Part shown: positions 59,198 through 64,000 of the stretch, piece after piece
How the letters are laid out: the number at the start of each line of letters is the position of its first letter
How positions within the stretch are numbered: the first letter of the stretch is position 1
Origin: Eutypella sp. D-1
Lineage: Eukaryota; Ascomycota; Sordariomycetes; Xylariales; Diatrypaceae
DNA length: 64,000 nt
NCBI GenBank assembly: GCA_023313575.1
Contig: JAJTTP010000005.1
Location: 2,914,001-2,978,000, forward strand
Direction of reading: 5' to 3'
The notes under the pieces: generated by a model
Seen by the model: only the letters and a program-made list of their open reading frames with translations
Told to the model about the DNA's origin: nothing
Database searches by the model: none
Position numbers and translations under genes: made by a program

Positions 59198-59997
59198 TTT
59201 TAAACCGGTTAAGCTTTTAAAAAAAACCCCGAAAATTATATAATACGATTATTATTTACATTTTTACGATAGCCGTAACTGTAATAAGTTAAAAAGTATA
59301 AACATTGTAATTAAAAGGTTTATAAAAATTTAAAAGTATATTAAGCTTATTTTAAATATTTTTATTAACCTATTTTATTTTACCCGTTTTATAAAACAAA
59401 ATAAGCAAATTATTAAATTTATTTACGTTTATCTTTTTTTTATTAAGCAGTTAAGTAAGTAATAATATTTAAAAATGGTATAAGTAATAACGGCAGTAAG
59501 TAAAAACATTAACGTTATAGTTATTAATATTAATATTTCGGTAAAAGATTAAAATTTAGCGGCCTAACGCGTTTAAAGTTTTTTTAAAACACCGATAAAA
59601 ATATTTAAAAAATTAAAGGTAATAATTATTACTTTAATACCGGGTTTATAAACATTTTAACTTTAAATTTAAACTTAAATATTAACGCTTTTTTATTTAT
59701 TTTAAAATAAAGAAATAAAAGGTATAAAAAAACGGTAAGCGAAAAGATTTTTATTATAAATGCTTTTATAAAATTAATAAATATTAACCAGGTTTATATA
59801 AACGATATTAATAACTTTTACCGTTTTACGGTATAAAAACATAAAAATATTAATGCCGAATTAAAACCTTTTTACCGGGTTAATAAGTACGTAATAAATA
59901 AAGGGATATTTTTTTTTAAAGATTTTAAAAAACGATAATACCCGATGGGATTTAACGCCGATAACGATAAATACGATAAATTAGTTATTAATACCGG
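59198..59997 (+). mobile_element. LINE copy B, continuation after element C
   Basis: Resumes with TTTTAAACCGGTTAAG, matching LINE A from 46054 onward through the zinc-knuckle-like region. Similarity weakens toward the inverted tail of copy E. The rest of B, if present, would lie beyond E outside the window. Confidence 0.75.
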
Positions 59998-62900
59998 TGA
60001 TAATAATGATGATGATATATTTTACGTCCGGGTGGACCATATTATCTAAGGTTATCTATTTACGAGCCTATATATAAGGTTATATTTAAGGTAATTAGGT
60101 GCCGATATTATGTAATATATAAGACGGCTGGAATAAATTTAACCTGTTTTAAAGGCCGTCCGGACCGTATTAACGTATTACGGTTAATATAAGGAATTTT
60201 CCGTTAACTATTTATTTATAACTATCCTTTTTTAAAGCCTTATTATTTCTAAATCTTTTACGTTATATTTTGGCTATTTTACCCGTTATTTATTATAGAT
60301 AATTTTAAAACTTACCGTATTTTATTACGCGCCTTTTTTAACCCGTCGAATAAGGCCTGGCTTTATCGAAAAAGGCGGAAAAAACGATATGGCTTTTATA
60401 ATTAAAAAGTTAGCTCGTTTTATGGCCGGGTTAGGTTAAAAAGCGAAAAGTACCTTTTATAATATCGTAATCGAAAACGTAACCGGCAGTTTTTTTTTTT
60501 TTATACCGGTAAAAATAAAACGCGTTATGTTTAAAACGTTAATAATATTCGGTAAAATTGTTATAACCCGATCGTTTTATAAAACAATAGTATAATATTA
60601 AACGTAAAAAAAAAAGTTTAAAAGGAGGTTTTTTATATAAAAGGTTTTATCGTGTATATAACGGGGGGGTGTTTCGAAGCCATTATTTAACGAAAAAAAG
60701 TTTATGCTTTTTTTTTATAATATATTTAAAGTAAGTTAAAGTTATAATACCGTCGGAGTTAAGGTATTAAGTAATTTTAAGCTTAATTTAAACGTTTACG
60801 GCTTTATTATTATTAATATTTTTATGCCTCGGTGTTTATTAAATAAAGGAAATAAATAAGCGTATACGGGAAACCGTTTCGTAAAAAGTTAAAAAATCGG
60901 TTTATAAATTATCGAATAAGTAACCGAATAAGTTTTAAATAATTACCGTATTATCGATATAAAGGTATAAACCGGTTACCGGGGGGTTAAAGTTATATTA
61001 TTCTTTTTTTATTTATTATGCCGTTTTATACGCGGTTATTATTTTTTTATTAAAAACTTTTATTTAAATTAAAAGTTTATAAACGACGTAAAAGGGTTTA
61101 CGTTTATTATTTTAATAAAACATAAAACCTTAGCTTATACGGTTAATTTTAAAATTATTAAAATAAATAACCAGGTCCGTTAATAAAAAAAAAGATAATT
61201 ACTTTTTATACATTTTAATTCTTTCGTTTTTATCGGTAAAAAAAGGTATAAATAATAATAGTTAACGCTTTATTAAAAAGAACGGGTAAAAATAGGTTAA
61301 CGTTATATCGGTTAATTATAGGCGTATCGGCCATTTTTTTTAAGGTAAAATAATCGGGTAATTACGGGGTAATTTTTATTTAATATCCGGAGGCGTACCG
61401 AATATTTTATTCTGATTTACGTAAAAAGTATTTTTATTAATAGTATCCCCGATTTTTTATAAAGGATAATAGTGTAAATAATGCGTTAAACGGGTAACGC
61501 GGTTTTAACGGTAATTTTAAATGGTTTATTTAATCTGTTTATAAATAGGCTTATTTTAATATCGGCCGGTTTAAATGCGTTTTTAACCGAAAGGCGTTAA
61601 AAACTTGGTTATTAAGCTTTTATAACGTATATTACGATTAGCATTATATAAGTTTTAATAACTTTAATAGTTTTATTTAAAAAGGACCTATATATGATTT
61701 TATTAAAATATTATATATAATTAGTTATACGTAACGTTTTATTATTCCATTTAATAACGTATTTTTTAAAATTAAGTTATAAATTAAAAAAAACGTTAAA
61801 TTATCGGATTAAGTTTTTTAAAGTTTCGATTTTAAAAATTCTGTTAATAACTGCTTCGGTTTTAAATATTTTACTTTTATAAAAATATTTAAGCTTATAT
61901 TTAACTAAATCGAAAAATAAAACGTTATTTTTTCCTTAATTAAGTACGTTATTTACGTCCGTAATTAATGTTACGGTTATATGGTAGGTTATAAGGCCGG
62001 TACGTAAAATAACGATATTATCCGTATATCCGAACTTGGTATTAAATATCGATTCCTTTCGTAATACCGGCTCGATATATAATATAAAAAGGATAAAAGA
62101 TATGGGGGAATTTTATAATATGTTATAAAATAAAGGGATTAGGTCGATAATAATATTTTTTATACAGATAACGGCTTACCGATCCGTTATAAAGGAATTT
62201 ACTTATCGTATAAGTTTTATATCTTATTTTTATTATTTTAGCCGGAAAATAAAAAAGTTACGTAAAATAATATTAAAAACTTTTAATACGTTTATAGTTA
62301 ATAACGACGCGATATTTTTACGGGTAAACGTTTATTTAACGTTATAAATTACGTAAATAATTAAATCGATTATTAATCTTTTAAGGAAAACGTTAAATTA
62401 TTACGGGTAAAATATTTTATAACGTAAGGTTTATACCGTTATACGTTTAGCTATTAGTTTTTTTAACTTTTTATTTAAATATAAAAGTAAAAATATAGGT
62501 TTTTAAGATTTAAATTTAATAAAGTTAAATTTATTTATTTTCGGGAGTATAATTATTTCCGTTATTTTAAAAATTTATAAGTAATAATTATAACGTAAAT
62601 ATGCTTCGTATAATATATATATTATTTTACCGATTATTAATTAAATTAATTATAATAACATAATTATTAGCCCGTTTTTATTAAATGTTATAAACGGGAT
62701 ACGGATATACGCGTTTTCCGTTTTTATTATTAATACCCGGGGGTTTTATAAAAGGTTAAAATAAGTTTATTAAGTGCTTTTATAATTAAGCTTATTTTAA
62801 TTTTATGGTTATAATAATTATTAAGGGTTTATAATATTTTTACCGGCCGTTTATAAAATTAATACTTTATAACGTAATAAGTTAATTTTTTTTTCCGTAT

Positions 62901-64000
62901 CGGTAATTATTTTATTTTTATTTTTTATTAGTAACGAACGGAAGTTATTTTTAAATTTATATTAGCCGATAATTTTAAAAATATTTTTATTATTATTAGT
63001 TTTAGTAATAAGTTTATTTTAATGTTATTTTTTAACTTTTTATATTATTTTTTTTTATGCTTTAATTAACGTTGGCTTTTTTACGTTATTTTTCCGGTAT
63101 GCCCGTTTTAAACGCGTTATAACTTTTTTATAATTATTAATTTATTAAATAATATCTTATCCGCGGTTATGTTTTAATTTGCCCGTAATTTTTATAACCC
63201 GTTTTAATATTTTTAATAAGGCGTTAATAAATATTTCCGTTTTTATTTTAAATATTGGGTTTATTTAAGAAAAAAGGTTATTAAGGTTTTATTTTTAATA
63301 TAAATATACTAGTTAAAAAAAACGTAACCGGGTTTTTTTAAAAAAATTTAATTTAATATATAATAATTTCTTAAAAGGGCTTACCGGTATTTCGGTTATT
63401 ATAATATAATAATCGGAGCCGGTATATAAAATATTATTAATTACTGCCGTTATTTATAAAACATTTAATAATATTAGGTTTAACGTATTACTTATTATAT
63501 AAATAAAAGTTTTTAAGTTAAAAACGTTAAATAATTATGTTTTTATTTATTTTATTACCTTAATTCCTGGTTTTTTATAACGGCAATAATTTAGCTGTTA
63601 CGTTTAATATACCGTATTAAAATTTTTTCCGATATATTATTTATTAAATAACTTTTAATTTTTAAAAAACGTAAAAAGTAAATAAAGGTTTATTTAATCG
63701 ATATAAATATTAATTACTTTAACGTTATTAATTTTTATTACGTATATGTTTAAGGAAATAAAAAAACGAAGTTATATAATCTATAAATTAAGGTCTTATT
63801 ATATATACGTAAATATTTATAATGTTTAAAAGATTTAATTTTCCGTAAAAAAGAAAATGTTATATTTTAAATGGGTTTTAATTAATTTTTTATTATCGGT
63901 TATTTTAATTTATGCTTATGGTTTTTATATTAAAATAACGTCGGTTTTAATTTTGGTTATTATATTTAAAGTAATATTATATATTACCGGTTTTTTACGG
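59998..64000 (-). mobile_element. LINE copy E, inverted, runs past window end
   Basis: Read on the minus strand, its 3' end carries the same block as copies A and D (CCAGCCGTCTTATATATTAC-like, ATGGTCCACCCGGACGTAAA) and a TCATCATCATTATT tail at about 59998-60017. The RT motif lies at 62005-62034, 2.0 kb from the tail, as in copy A. It is interrupted by stops throughout. The 5' end is beyond the window. Confidence 0.85.
62005..62034 (-). other. reverse transcriptase motif of LINE E (mutated)
   Basis: The reverse complement reads FGYTDNIVIL where copy A has FGYADDIVIL. Ala-to-Thr and Asp-to-Asn are both single or double G-to-A transitions. They destroy one catalytic Asp. Confidence 0.82.

Larger units (their letters stand above)
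44643..64000. repeat. RIP-mutated nested transposon island
   Basis: About 19.4 kb of very AT-rich DNA with TpA dominating and almost no CpA or TpG. No open frame of gene length occurs in it. Differences between homologous copies are mostly C/T and G/A, as expected of RIP. The component elements are listed separately. It continues past the window end. Confidence 0.92.

Noticed and set aside
1..64000. CRISPR arrays or bacterial-type operons
   Set aside because: No regularly spaced repeats with unique spacers; the genome is eukaryotic with spliced genes.

Overview
The window reads as nuclear DNA of a filamentous ascomycete (Pezizomycotina, most likely Sordariomycetes; the order cannot be fixed from sequence alone). 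Genes have several short GT-AG introns. Conserved eukaryotic proteins are present (prefoldin subunits 1 and 5, Nas6/gankyrin, Prp46, Orc1, an alkaline ceramidase, a TMF golgin), as are fungal-only families (NACHT-WD40 NLR, Fung_rhodopsin membrane protein). The last third looks destroyed by RIP (repeat-induced point mutation).

Layout. (1) 1-24.2 kb is a gene-dense housekeeping block: a partial Arg/Ser-rich coiled-coil gene (-), prefoldin 1 (-), alkaline ceramidase (-), TMF golgin (+), Nas6 (-), Prp46 (+), Orc1 (-), a weak small ORF (-), an unrecognised 540-aa protein (+), prefoldin 5 (-) and a 492-aa coiled-coil protein with a myristoylation-type N terminus (-). Its intergenic DNA is full of a short palindromic motif, TACCTAGGTA and variants. 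(2) 24.2-44.6 kb is sparse and accessory: a BAHD-type acyltransferase (-), a rhodopsin-like membrane protein (+), a fructosamine/ketosamine-3-kinase-like protein (-), a 1602-aa SesB-like lipase/NACHT/WD40 NLR (+) and the C-terminal half of an MFS transporter (-) that ends at the repeat border. (3) 44.6-64 kb is an AT-rich nest of transposons with no intact gene.

The nest can be read directly. LINE copy A (about 45441-51031) is followed head-to-tail, with no spacer, by LINE copy B. B is interrupted by a 7.5-kb Gypsy-like LTR element C, which has two 428-bp LTRs, target duplication CTTTA/TTTTA, and pol on the minus strand. C is itself interrupted by a 5'-truncated LINE copy D, flanked by a perfect 14-bp target duplication. 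An inverted copy E of the same LINE occupies 60.0 kb to the window end. A 164-bp tail of the same LINE family, with an 11-bp target duplication and apparently unmutated, sits 17 kb away at 27.66 kb.

Exon coordinates were derived by hand from splice signals and reading-frame continuity. All multi-exon models below close in frame. Family names rest on recognisable motifs, not on database searches.
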